Assembly (NCBI GenBank): GCA_017619355.1
Contig: JAFZSO010000038.1
Span: 1 to 64,000, forward strand
Length of the DNA stretch: 64,000 bases
Origin: Muribaculaceae bacterium
GTDB lineage: Bacteria > Bacteroidota > Bacteroidia > Bacteroidales > Muribaculaceae
Direction of reading: 5' to 3'
The notes under the pieces were generated by a model that had not been told where the DNA came from, did not search any database, and saw only the letters and a list, made by a program, of their open reading frames with translations. The translations under genes and the position numbers were made by a program. The number at the start of each line of letters is the position of its first letter. Position 1 is the first letter of the stretch. Below are positions 15,274 to 22,319 of this stretch, piece by piece.

Positions 15274-16593
15274 ATGAGATTTTTTGACCGAGAAATAGAA
15301 ATTAAACGATTGAGGGAGATACGGCAGATTTCGACCAGTGCAGCGCAGTTTACTGTAATTACGGGGCGTCGCCGCATTGGCAAGACTTCGCTTGTGCTCG
15401 AGGCTTTTAAAGACGAGCCTTTCCTTTATTTCTTTGTTTCGCGCAAAGATGAAGCTGAACTGTGCATTGACTACTGCAATGAGATATCGCAAAAACTCAA
15501 TATACCCATGCTGGGCAACACTAACAGGTTTGCTCAAATCTTTGAGTTTGTGATGCAACTGTCTCGAGAGCGACCCATCACCTTGATGATCGATGAGTTT
15601 CAAGAGTTTATCAGGGTGAACCGTTCGGTGTATAGCGATATGCAACGCATTTGGGACTTGAACAAGCAAGCATCTCACCTCAACCTGATTGTGTGTGGTT
15701 CTGTCAACTCGTTAATGAACAAGCTGTTTCGTGACCACAAGGAGTCGTTGTTTGGACGCAACACTAGTATGATGACAGTTAAGCCTTTTGCTCCCGCAGT
15801 CCTGAAAGAAATACTTCATGAAAAATGTCCTGTTGCAACCAACGAAGATCTGTTTGCTCTCTATTTGTTCTCGGGAGGAGTTGCAAAATATGTCGAGAGT
15901 TTCATGGACAACCGTGTCTTTACATGTGACGAGATGATCAGTTTCGTGACGCAGGAGGGGTCGCACTTTATCGATGAAGGCAAGTTGTTGCTGATTGATG
16001 AGTTTGGCAAAGACTATGGTGTGTATTTCAGTATTTTAAGTCTGATTGCCCAAGGTCATAACACACGAAACCAGCTGGAGGACATTCTCAAGAAAGACAT
16101 TGGCGGCTATCTGACAAAACTCGATAATGAATATCACATATTGTGCAGGCGACAGCCCCTGCTGGAACCCACTTTCAACAAAAGAGTGAGATATGGCATT
16201 GATGACAATTTCTTGAGGTTCTGGTTCCGTTTCATGTATAAGTACAACTATATGATAGAGATTGGTGCTCACGATAAATTGAGAGAGATTGTGGCCCGGG
16301 ATTACAATACCTATAGCGGTTTTGTTCTTGAAAAATATTTCAGAGATCTGCTGATAGAGCAACGCCGGTTTACCCAACTTGGATACTGGCACGATAATCA
16401 TGGCAATCACGAGATTGACATCATCGGCATCGACGAGTTGAACAAACGCATCGATTTCTATGAGGTGAAGCGACAGGCGCGTGCAATCAATATGGGAGTG
16501 TTAAGGAACAAGGCCGAGGAATTTTTCAAGATGCACAAGCACTTGAGTTACTATACTGCCGACTATCATGCTTTAAGCATCGACGACATGTAA
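15274..16593 (+). CDS. AAA+ ATPase of the ATPase_2 type with nuclease-like C-terminus (ATPase 1)
   Basis: A 439-residue protein. The N-terminal STAND-like ATPase domain has Walker A GRRRIGKT (31-38), Walker B LMIDEFQEF (about 104-112) and the sensor strand LIVCGSVNSLM. A winged-helix-like middle follows (LSLIAQGHNTRNQLEDILKK). The C-terminus carries HEIDIIGIDELNKRIDFYEVKR (about 388-409), a D...ExK pattern like the DUF234/PD-(D/E)XK nuclease fold seen in this family. Such proteins are common in Bacteroidales and Archaea and their role is unknown. It stands alone, with its own promoter, tandem palindromes in its leader and 55-base direct repeats on both sides. Confidence 0.85.
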   Translation: MRFFDREIEIKRLREIRQISTSAAQFTVITGRRRIGKTSLVLEAFKDEPFLYFFVSRKDEAELCIDYCNEISQKLNIPMLGNTNRFAQIFEFVMQLSRERPITLMIDEFQEFIRVNRSVYSDMQRIWDLNKQASHLNLIVCGSVNSLMNKLFRDHKESLFGRNTSMMTVKPFAPAVLKEILHEKCPVATNEDLFALYLFSGGVAKYVESFMDNRVFTCDEMISFVTQEGSHFIDEGKLLLIDEFGKDYGVYFSILSLIAQGHNTRNQLEDILKKDIGGYLTKLDNEYHILCRRQPLLEPTFNKRVRYGIDDNFLRFWFRFMYKYNYMIEIGAHDKLREIVARDYNTYSGFVLEKYFRDLLIEQRRFTQLGYWHDNHGNHEIDIIGIDELNKRIDFYEVKRQARAINMGVLRNKAEEFFKMHKHLSYYTADYHALSIDDM

Positions 16594-16638
16594 CTATTTA
16601 CTTTTTTGCGAGTATCAATATTAATCGAAACGGCTGAC

Positions 16639-16716
16639 GCGGGGTATCGGAACTCTTGAACTCCTTTACTCCTTAGAGTTTTTTGCGCTAGGGAGTTGAG
16701 GAGTGTGGGAGGTTAG
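16639..16716 (+). repeat. Dispersed repeat, family S, copy 2 (right flank of ATPase 1)
   Basis: The first 55 bases match 14948-15002 with one difference. The right part (16671-16716) matches the inverted copy at 4517-4562. It starts 46 bases after the ATPase 1 stop and runs almost directly into R-family copy 2. Confidence 0.9.
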
Positions 16717-16720
16717 AGCC

Positions 16721-17000
16721 TTTGTTTTTGACATTGATGTTTTTACCCTTATACTATATCTTCGCCCACACCCGATTCGGGTTAAACACGCTCTTTGATA
16801 GTTTTCCCATGCCGTGTCCGCCCACTCCGAGTCCTCTGAGATCTCCGAGTGCTCCGAGTCCTCCGACGGCAGTACTATGAACTTTGACGAAAGTATATAA
16901 TAAATAACGATAGTACACAATCTGAGAACGAATGCAGTATGATACCAAAATCATCAATCTACTTAAAATCAATAAGTTGTGAAATCAACCCGCATTTTTC
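16721..17000 (+). repeat. Dispersed intergenic repeat, family R, copy 2
   Basis: Same word order as 4041-4400, including AGTACTATGAACTTT, GATAGTACACAATCTGAGAA and ATCATCAATCTACTTAAAAT, with a 20-base insertion containing a second GAAAGTATATAATAAA-type word. No protein is encoded. Confidence 0.75.
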
Positions 17001-17351
17001 CCACATTTCCCACATGATTCACCCTTCCCACACATCCCCAACCTTCCCGGGAACCGCAAAGGGCTCGCGACCGAACGGGAGCAAATCTAACAAATGCGGT
17101 GGGTAGTTTTGCCCTTTCGGGCACCGCGCCCCGGCCTGCGGCCGACAAAACGCTAAACTCCCTCTCGCGAGCTCGCTGTGCTCGGTTCCAAGAACAAATC
17201 ATATAATAATGGTTTTTATAGGGACGTGCTTCGTGCTTAAAATAACAGCTTCGCTAAATTCAAGATATTAAAAAAAATCAATTTTTATCTTTTATCAACG
17301 TAAAAATCGCATTTCTATGTATTTTGTTTTTTATAAACGATAAAAAATTGT
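17001..17351. other. Gene-free spacer before the structured RNA
   Basis: Holds short GC hairpins such as GCCCTTTCGGGC and GGCCTGCGGCC followed by AT-rich DNA. A minus-strand open frame (16969-17202) has a composition unlike the neighbouring genes and no recognisable pattern, so I do not call it. Confidence 0.6.
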
Positions 17352-17359
17352 TATCTTTG
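17352..17359 (+). promoter_or_regulatory. -7 element of the structured RNA
   Basis: TATCTTTG matches TAnnTTTG. The nearest TTTG (17323-17326) is 25 bases upstream, longer than usual. The predicted start is about 17365. Confidence 0.55.
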
Positions 17360-17364
17360 CAATT

Positions 17365-17565
17365 GGATAGTCAACTATCCAGCAACATTTGGAATTAGAA
17401 GCGTTTTGCTTATCGTTATTACCGAAAACTTAGGAACTTTTCAACGTAATAGCTGACGATAACAAAGCGGTTCTCACGCTTAGCGTGGGCTGCTTGTTAA
17501 CATCTCTATTACGGGTATCCTAAGACCTTCGGTAAAGACGTGGCAAAGTTAGTCCACGTTTCTTG
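17365..17565 (+). ncRNA. Structured RNA of about 200 nt, 6S-like candidate, with terminator
   Basis: Successive inverted repeats nest into one long rod: ACCGAA (17421-17426) with TTCGGT (17528-17533), CTTAGGA (17429-17435) with TCCTAAG (17518-17524), CGTAATAG (17445-17452) with CTATTACG (17506-17513), AACAAAGC (17461-17468) with GCTTGTT (17492-17498), and a CACGC-TTA-GCGTG tip (17475-17487). A small GGATAG-TCAA-CTATCC hairpin sits at the 5' end (17365-17380). A terminator-like ACGTGG/CCACGT hairpin (17538-17559) with a T-rich tail closes it. A 200-nt interrupted rod is the architecture of 6S RNA, which mimics an open promoter and binds RNA polymerase; Bacteroidales are known to have divergent 6S homologues. 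It could instead be a regulatory leader of the Sel1 gene 48 bases downstream. Confidence 0.6.
17538..17565 (+). terminator. Terminator-like hairpin at the end of the structured RNA
   Basis: Six-base stem ACGTGG/CCACGT with a ten-base loop, followed by TTTCTTGTTT. It lies between the RNA and the Sel1-repeat gene, so it may separate the two or act as an attenuator. Confidence 0.6.
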
Positions 17566-17613
17566 TTTAAATATATGGGCAAAGGACTTATGCTCAACAA
17601 AAAACTTTTGATC

Positions 17614-19233
17614 ATGAAAAAAATTCTCATTTTCCTGTTTATGACCATTGCAGTGGCAGGGTATTGTGAAGCACAGACTTCTTCCTTAGAAATACAGAAG
17701 ATAATCAAGCTTGCAGAGCAAGGGAATTCTAATGCGCAAGTCGTTCTAGGAGTTCGATATTATAAAGGCGAAGGAGTAGCACAAAGCAAAAGTGAAGCAG
17801 TGAAGTGGTTTCGCAAGGCTGCCGAACAAGGCGATGCTTATGCACAATACAAATTGGGACTTTGCTATAAATTAGGTGAAGGTGTTGCGCAGGACAAAAG
17901 CGAGGCAGTGAAGTGGTATCGCAAGGCTGCCGATCAGGGTGATGCTGATGCAGAAGTCGCACTGGGGCTTTGCTATTATAAAGGCGAAGGAGTAGCAAAA
18001 AGCAAAAGTGAAGCAGTGAATTGGTTTCGCAGGGCGGCCGAGCATGGTGATGCTGATGGACAATACAAATTGGGACTTTGCTATAAATTAGGTGAAGGTG
18101 TGACAAAGAACATGGATGAAGCTGTGAAGTGGTATCGCAAAGCTGCCGAGCAGGGCGATGCTAGTGCACAATATGAGTTGGGGTGTTGCTATGCCTATGG
18201 CAAAGGCGTTACCAAGAACGAAGGCGAGGCTGTGAAGTGGTATCGCAAGGCAGCCGATCAGGGCGATGCAGATGCACAAGTCGCTCTGGGACTTCGCTAT
18301 GATTTAGGTGAAGGTGTTGTTCTTAACAAAAGTGTGGCAGCGAATTGGTATCGCAAGGCGGCCGAACAAGGCAATGCTTCCGGGCAATGCCTTTTGGGTT
18401 CTTGTTATCAATCTGGCAACGGAGTAATCCAAGACTATGAAGAGGCAGTGAAGTGGTATCGTAAGGCAGCCGAACAAGGAGATGCTAGTGCACAATATGG
18501 CTTGGGCGAATGCTATCTTGAAGGCAAAGGTGTTGCAAAAGATAGGGATGAAGCTGTGAAGTGGTATCGTAAGGCAGCCGAGCAAGGAAATGAATCTGCC
18601 AAGCGCAAGTTAGAGAAATTTGAGAAAGAAAAGAATACAATGAAGCTTGCCGAGAAGGGTGATGTTGAGGCTCAGTTCAGTGTGGGTAATCAGTATTTCA
18701 GGGAGCAGAACTATAGCGAAGCAGCAAAATGGTGGCTCAAGGCGGCGAAACAAGGGCATGTTGAGGCGCAAATCTGGATAGGTCGTTTCTATGATGTGGG
18801 CCGTGGAGTTGAAGAGAACAAAAGCGAGGCAGTAAAGTGGTATCGCAAGGCAGCCGAACAAGGCAATGCTCAAGCACAATATTATTTAGGCGATAGCTAT
18901 ATGCTTGGCCGTGGAGTGAAAAAAGATGAGAGAGAGGCTATAAAGTGGCTTCGCATGTCGGCTGAACAGGGATATGCTGATGCGCAGTTTGACTTGGGAC
19001 TTTACTATTCTCTAAGTGAAGGTGATATGCGAGACTATGCTGAGGCAGTGAAGTGGTTTCGCAAAGCTGCCGAACAGGGAGATACTTATGCTCAATATTA
19101 TTTAGGAGATAGCTATCTTGAAGGCAAAGGTGTTGCAAAAGATAGGGATGAAGCAGTGAAGTGGTTGAAGAAAGCATCGGAACGAGGACACGAGGGGGCA
19201 TTGCAGAAATTATCGGAATTAGGGATTTGGTGA
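17614..19233 (+). CDS. Secreted Sel1-repeat (TPR-like) protein
   Basis: The ATG at 17614 (MKKILIFLFMTIAVAGYCEAQ) gives a signal peptide; earlier TTG and ATG codons in frame from 17563 overlap the RNA terminator and are unlikely. The mature protein is about thirteen consecutive 36-residue Sel1 repeats with the pattern AEQGDAxAQYxLGxCYxxGxGVxxDxxEAVKWYRKA, filling the protein to its end. One repeat is broken near residues 345-365 (KLEKFEKEKNTMKLAEKGDV). Sel1 solenoids are protein-protein interaction scaffolds. Repeats are very similar at the DNA level, so copy number may vary by recombination. No promoter is visible between the RNA terminator and the start, so expression may depend on read-through. 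Confidence 0.9.
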   Translation: MKKILIFLFMTIAVAGYCEAQTSSLEIQKIIKLAEQGNSNAQVVLGVRYYKGEGVAQSKSEAVKWFRKAAEQGDAYAQYKLGLCYKLGEGVAQDKSEAVKWYRKAADQGDADAEVALGLCYYKGEGVAKSKSEAVNWFRRAAEHGDADGQYKLGLCYKLGEGVTKNMDEAVKWYRKAAEQGDASAQYELGCCYAYGKGVTKNEGEAVKWYRKAADQGDADAQVALGLRYDLGEGVVLNKSVAANWYRKAAEQGNASGQCLLGSCYQSGNGVIQDYEEAVKWYRKAAEQGDASAQYGLGECYLEGKGVAKDRDEAVKWYRKAAEQGNESAKRKLEKFEKEKNTMKLAEKGDVEAQFSVGNQYFREQNYSEAAKWWLKAAKQGHVEAQIWIGRFYDVGRGVEENKSEAVKWYRKAAEQGNAQAQYYLGDSYMLGRGVKKDEREAIKWLRMSAEQGYADAQFDLGLYYSLSEGDMRDYAEAVKWFRKAAEQGDTYAQYYLGDSYLEGKGVAKDRDEAVKWLKKASERGHEGALQKLSELGIW

Positions 19234-19272
19234 GATTCTAAATAGTTTCACTTGTCGGGCTGATTCTGATTC

Positions 19273-19425
19273 AAAAAGTGAGATTTGGTTGAAATTCGGC
19301 TTGGTTTTGACCAAATGTGGATAAAAAAGTGAGATTTGGTTGATTTTCGGCTTGATTTTGACCAAATGTGGGTTAAAAAGTGAGATTTGGTTGATTTTCC
19401 TTGCAAAATTAACCAAATGTGCTTA
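19273..19425 (+). repeat. Three tandem 51-base repeats at the ATPase 2 promoter
   Basis: The word AAAAAGTGAGATTTGGTTGA begins at 19273, 19324 and 19375, an exact 51-base period. Each unit also ends in ACCAAATGTG, so each contains a dyad ATTTGGT...ACCAAAT that could form a hairpin. The third unit differs in its centre (TTTTCCTTGCAAAATTAACC), and there it supplies the -33 region of the promoter. There are no spacers, so it is not a CRISPR array. Confidence 0.9.
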
Positions 19426-19431
19426 TTTTTG
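19400..19431 (+). promoter_or_regulatory. Promoter of ATPase 2, inside the last 51-base repeat
   Basis: CTTG at 19400-19403, 20 bases, then TATTTTTG at 19424-19431. The start of transcription would be near 19438, about 20 bases before the ATG. Confidence 0.6.
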
Positions 19432-19445
19432 CCCAAGAATCAAAA

Positions 19446-19452
19446 AAGGAGG
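19446..19452 (+). promoter_or_regulatory. Strong ribosome-binding site of ATPase 2
   Basis: AAGGAGG lies five bases before the ATG at 19457. Most genes in this window lack such a site. It fixes the start at 19457 rather than at an ATG inside the repeats (19340). Confidence 0.75.
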
Positions 19453-19456
19453 TTAT

Positions 19457-20893
19457 ATGCAATCGGAAATCATAGGTCGCAAAGCCGAACAAGAAGAATT
19501 GCTGCGTTGCTACAACAGTAAGCAGTCGGAGTTTGTCATCGTTTATGGTCGTCGTCGTGTTGGAAAGACTTTTTTGGTCATCAACACGCTTAATCAGTTT
19601 TTCTCGTTTTACTACACTGGCAGTCATAGTGCGCCCAAGCAACGGCAACTTGCGCGTTTTGGTGAAGTGTTGCATACCTACGGTTTGCCTGATGTGCCTG
19701 AGTTGAAAAACTGGTATGAAGCATTCGACGCGTTACAGCAGTTAATAACGATACTGCCTGCCAGTAGTCGTAAGGTTATATTCTTTGATGAGATGCCATG
19801 GATTGGCGGTTCCAATAGTGAATTTGTCTCGGCGCTTGAGGATTTCTGGAATACCTGGGCGATGCTTCGCAGTGATGTGTGTCTCATAGCTTGTGGCTCT
19901 TCTACATCATGGATGGTTGACCATCTCATTGAGAATCAAGGAGGACTTCATGGCCGAATCACATCTCGCATTTATCTTCGCCCATTCAATTTGGGAGAGA
20001 CTGAACAGTTTCTTGTGAGCAAAGGTTGTGATTGGGATAGATATCAAATCACTCAATGCTATATGTGTTTTGGCGGTGTGCCTTTCTATCTCAATTTGAT
20101 TAGACCCGACCTGAGTTTGGCTCAGAATGTTGATGTGCTGTATCTTAATCCTGGAGCTATTTTGCATAATGAGTTTTCTGAGTTATATGGAGCGTTATTT
20201 GGCGGCAAGGAGATATATGGAGATGTGGTCAGATTTCTGGCACAGCATCACATGGGGTGTACTCGTCAAGAGATAATGAAAGGTGTTGGCTGCCAGGGAG
20301 GGGCCCTAACCAAAGTCCTGACCAATTTGATAAACAGTGATTTCATTATTGGTTACAATCAGTATGGCCACAAGAAGAAAGGAACTATTTATTGTTTGAC
20401 CGATATGTTCACCTTGTTCTATCTGCGTTTTGTAGAGACGCGTTCGGTGCTTGATTCGAATGTATGGCAGCGCATGATCACAACTACGCAGGTCAAGGTA
20501 TGGCAAGGATTGTGTTTTGAAATCGTGGCATTAAGGCATGTTGAGTGCATTAAGCATGCTTTGGGTTTGACAGCGGTTTCAACCCGTTCGAGCACTTGGC
20601 GCAGTAGTGGTAAGGAGGGAAAGCAGGGAACGCAGATAGACCTAGTAATTGAACGAGCTGACCGTATCATCCACTTGTGCGAACTGAAATTCTCGGTCGA
20701 GCCGATTTCAATAACTGCCGACTATGAGCAAAAGCTTCGCAATCGCATGGCGTTGTTCCGTGCTGAGACGCAGACGCGCAAATCACTTGTTACTACTTTT
20801 GTCACGACTTATGGAGTATTGCCTGGACGGCATTCGGCTATAGTGAACAGTCAGGTGACACTGGATGACTTGTTCAAAATGGAAATCGATTGA
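19457..20893 (+). CDS. AAA+ ATPase of the ATPase_2 type with nuclease-like C-terminus (ATPase 2)
   Basis: A 478-residue protein. Walker A is GRRRVGKT (31-38), Walker B is KVIFFDEMPWIGG (about 105-117), and the sensor strand is CLIACGSSTSWM. After a winged-helix-like stretch (TRQEIMKGVGCQGGALTKVL), the C-terminus has GTQIDLVIERADRIIHLCELKFS, a D...ExK pattern like a PD-(D/E)XK nuclease. Its architecture matches ATPase 1, but overall similarity appears low outside the motifs, so they are distinct family members. It is a single-gene unit with a Shine-Dalgarno sequence, its own promoter and three 51-base repeats. The biological role of the family is unknown; involvement with mobile DNA or toxin-like regulation has been suggested for relatives only loosely. 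Confidence 0.85.
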   Translation: MQSEIIGRKAEQEELLRCYNSKQSEFVIVYGRRRVGKTFLVINTLNQFFSFYYTGSHSAPKQRQLARFGEVLHTYGLPDVPELKNWYEAFDALQQLITILPASSRKVIFFDEMPWIGGSNSEFVSALEDFWNTWAMLRSDVCLIACGSSTSWMVDHLIENQGGLHGRITSRIYLRPFNLGETEQFLVSKGCDWDRYQITQCYMCFGGVPFYLNLIRPDLSLAQNVDVLYLNPGAILHNEFSELYGALFGGKEIYGDVVRFLAQHHMGCTRQEIMKGVGCQGGALTKVLTNLINSDFIIGYNQYGHKKKGTIYCLTDMFTLFYLRFVETRSVLDSNVWQRMITTTQVKVWQGLCFEIVALRHVECIKHALGLTAVSTRSSTWRSSGKEGKQGTQIDLVIERADRIIHLCELKFSVEPISITADYEQKLRNRMALFRAETQTRKSLVTTFVTTYGVLPGRHSAIVNSQVTLDDLFKMEID

Positions 20894-20978
20894 TGTTTTG
20901 CCATGTGTTTTCTTGTGGATGTGGCGAATTTTTACGAAATTAGCGGATTATTTGTAGTTATACCATTAATAGACCAAA

Positions 20979-22310
20979 ATGTCGATACAATTCAAGTTAC
21001 ATAGAATCATAAAGTGTGCGGCTCTCTTGCTGGTGTTGTTCCCTTGTGTGGCGCATGGCCAGGAGGCGACTGAGGAACCCAAGAATGAGTTCACCCTGGA
21101 TGTGGAACTGCTCACTCGTGGTGAGATAAGAAGTGGCGGTCTTGCCAATGAAGAAGATGACCCGGATGACAACATCGCAAAATTTATAGTGGAGCGCACC
21201 AGGCTGGGCATGGACTATGAGCGAGACTTCTTGAAAGCTCACGTCACGGCACAACATGCGGCGGTGTGGGGTGAGGCCGGAAAAGGCTCGATCAACCTGT
21301 ATGAGGCCTGGGCACAGCTCACGGCGAAAAACGGGTTGTTTGCCAAGATAGGCCGCCAGGTGCTGAGCTATGACGACGAGCGCATCATAGGCTCTGACGA
21401 CTGGACGGTGGCGGCATTGTCGCACGATGTGCTCAAGTTGGGTTATGAGGGTCATGGGCACAAGGTGCATGCCATATTTGGCTATAACCAGAACAGCGAG
21501 AGTGTGGACGGCGGCACGGTGTATCTGGATGGCGACAAGCCCTACAAGACGATGCAGACGCTGTGGTATCATTACGATTTTCAGAAGATTCCGCTCGGTG
21601 CCTCGCTGCTGTTCATGAACCTGTGCATTCAGGGAGGCAAAGAAGACAATCCCACGGCAGAGTTCTACCAGCAAGTGCTTGGCGGTTATGCATCGTATGA
21701 TGATGGCCGATGGGGTGCCGAAGCCTCTTATTACCGTCAGATGGGCAAGGCCGAGCAAGGCCTTAAACTGAGGACTTGGATGATGAGTTTCAAAGGCACT
21801 TACTCTCCCTGTGAGAAGTGGCGTTTCACAGCCGGTTATGATGTGCTGAGCGGCGACGACAACTTTCCCGTTCCGGGCCGCGGCCAGATGGGGCTTGTGC
21901 AGCACAAGGAGATTAATGGTTTCACACCTGCCTATGGTTCGCATCACAAGTTCTATGGCGCTATGGATTTCTTTTATGTGACCACCTATCTGAACTCTTT
22001 CACGCCTGGTTTGCAGAACCTCTATGCCGGTGTCAGGTTCAGCCCCATCAAGAAGCTGAAGCTCGATGCCACTTATCACTACTATGCCACTGAAACGAAA
22101 CTCACTGACCTGGACAAGTCACTGGGCCATGAGATAGAACTTGCTGCTTCGTTCGACATCACCAAGGATGTGAAGGTGGCGCTTGGCTACACCTTCATGA
22201 ACGGTACCAAGACCATGGAGGCACTCAAGCGTGTTGACGAAGACCATAAACTGCACTGGGCTTGGCTCAACTTTGTAGTGAATCCAAAAATATTATCAAC
22301 ACGCTGGTAG
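20979..22310 (+). CDS. Alginate-export-type outer-membrane porin
   Basis: A 443-residue protein with signal peptide (CAALLLVLFPCVAHGQ). The mature part begins with FTLDVELLTRGEIRSGG and contains AKFIVERTRLGMDYERD and LYEAWAQLTAKNGLFAKIGRQVLSYDDERIIGSDDW, the start of the alginate_exp/OprD-like barrel family. It ends in alternating strands and a C-terminal FVVNPKILSTRW, a little unusual because most barrels end in an aromatic residue preceded by alternation. The family transports small molecules across the outer membrane; the name does not prove alginate is the substrate. The next gene starts 10 bases after its stop, so it likely shares a transcript with the phosphatase-kinase fusion. Confidence 0.75.
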   Translation: MSIQFKLHRIIKCAALLLVLFPCVAHGQEATEEPKNEFTLDVELLTRGEIRSGGLANEEDDPDDNIAKFIVERTRLGMDYERDFLKAHVTAQHAAVWGEAGKGSINLYEAWAQLTAKNGLFAKIGRQVLSYDDERIIGSDDWTVAALSHDVLKLGYEGHGHKVHAIFGYNQNSESVDGGTVYLDGDKPYKTMQTLWYHYDFQKIPLGASLLFMNLCIQGGKEDNPTAEFYQQVLGGYASYDDGRWGAEASYYRQMGKAEQGLKLRTWMMSFKGTYSPCEKWRFTAGYDVLSGDDNFPVPGRGQMGLVQHKEINGFTPAYGSHHKFYGAMDFFYVTTYLNSFTPGLQNLYAGVRFSPIKKLKLDATYHYYATETKLTDLDKSLGHEIELAASFDITKDVKVALGYTFMNGTKTMEALKRVDEDHKLHWAWLNFVVNPKILSTRW

Positions 22311-22319
22311 AGTATAATT

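Noticed and set aside
16969..17202. Minus-strand 77-codon frame near the structured RNA
   Set aside because: Arg-rich composition without family pattern, overlapping the R-family repeat and GC hairpins; no promoter or ribosome-binding site.
19273..19425. Possible CRISPR array
   Set aside because: The 51-base units follow one another without spacers and there are only three; no cas gene is in the window.
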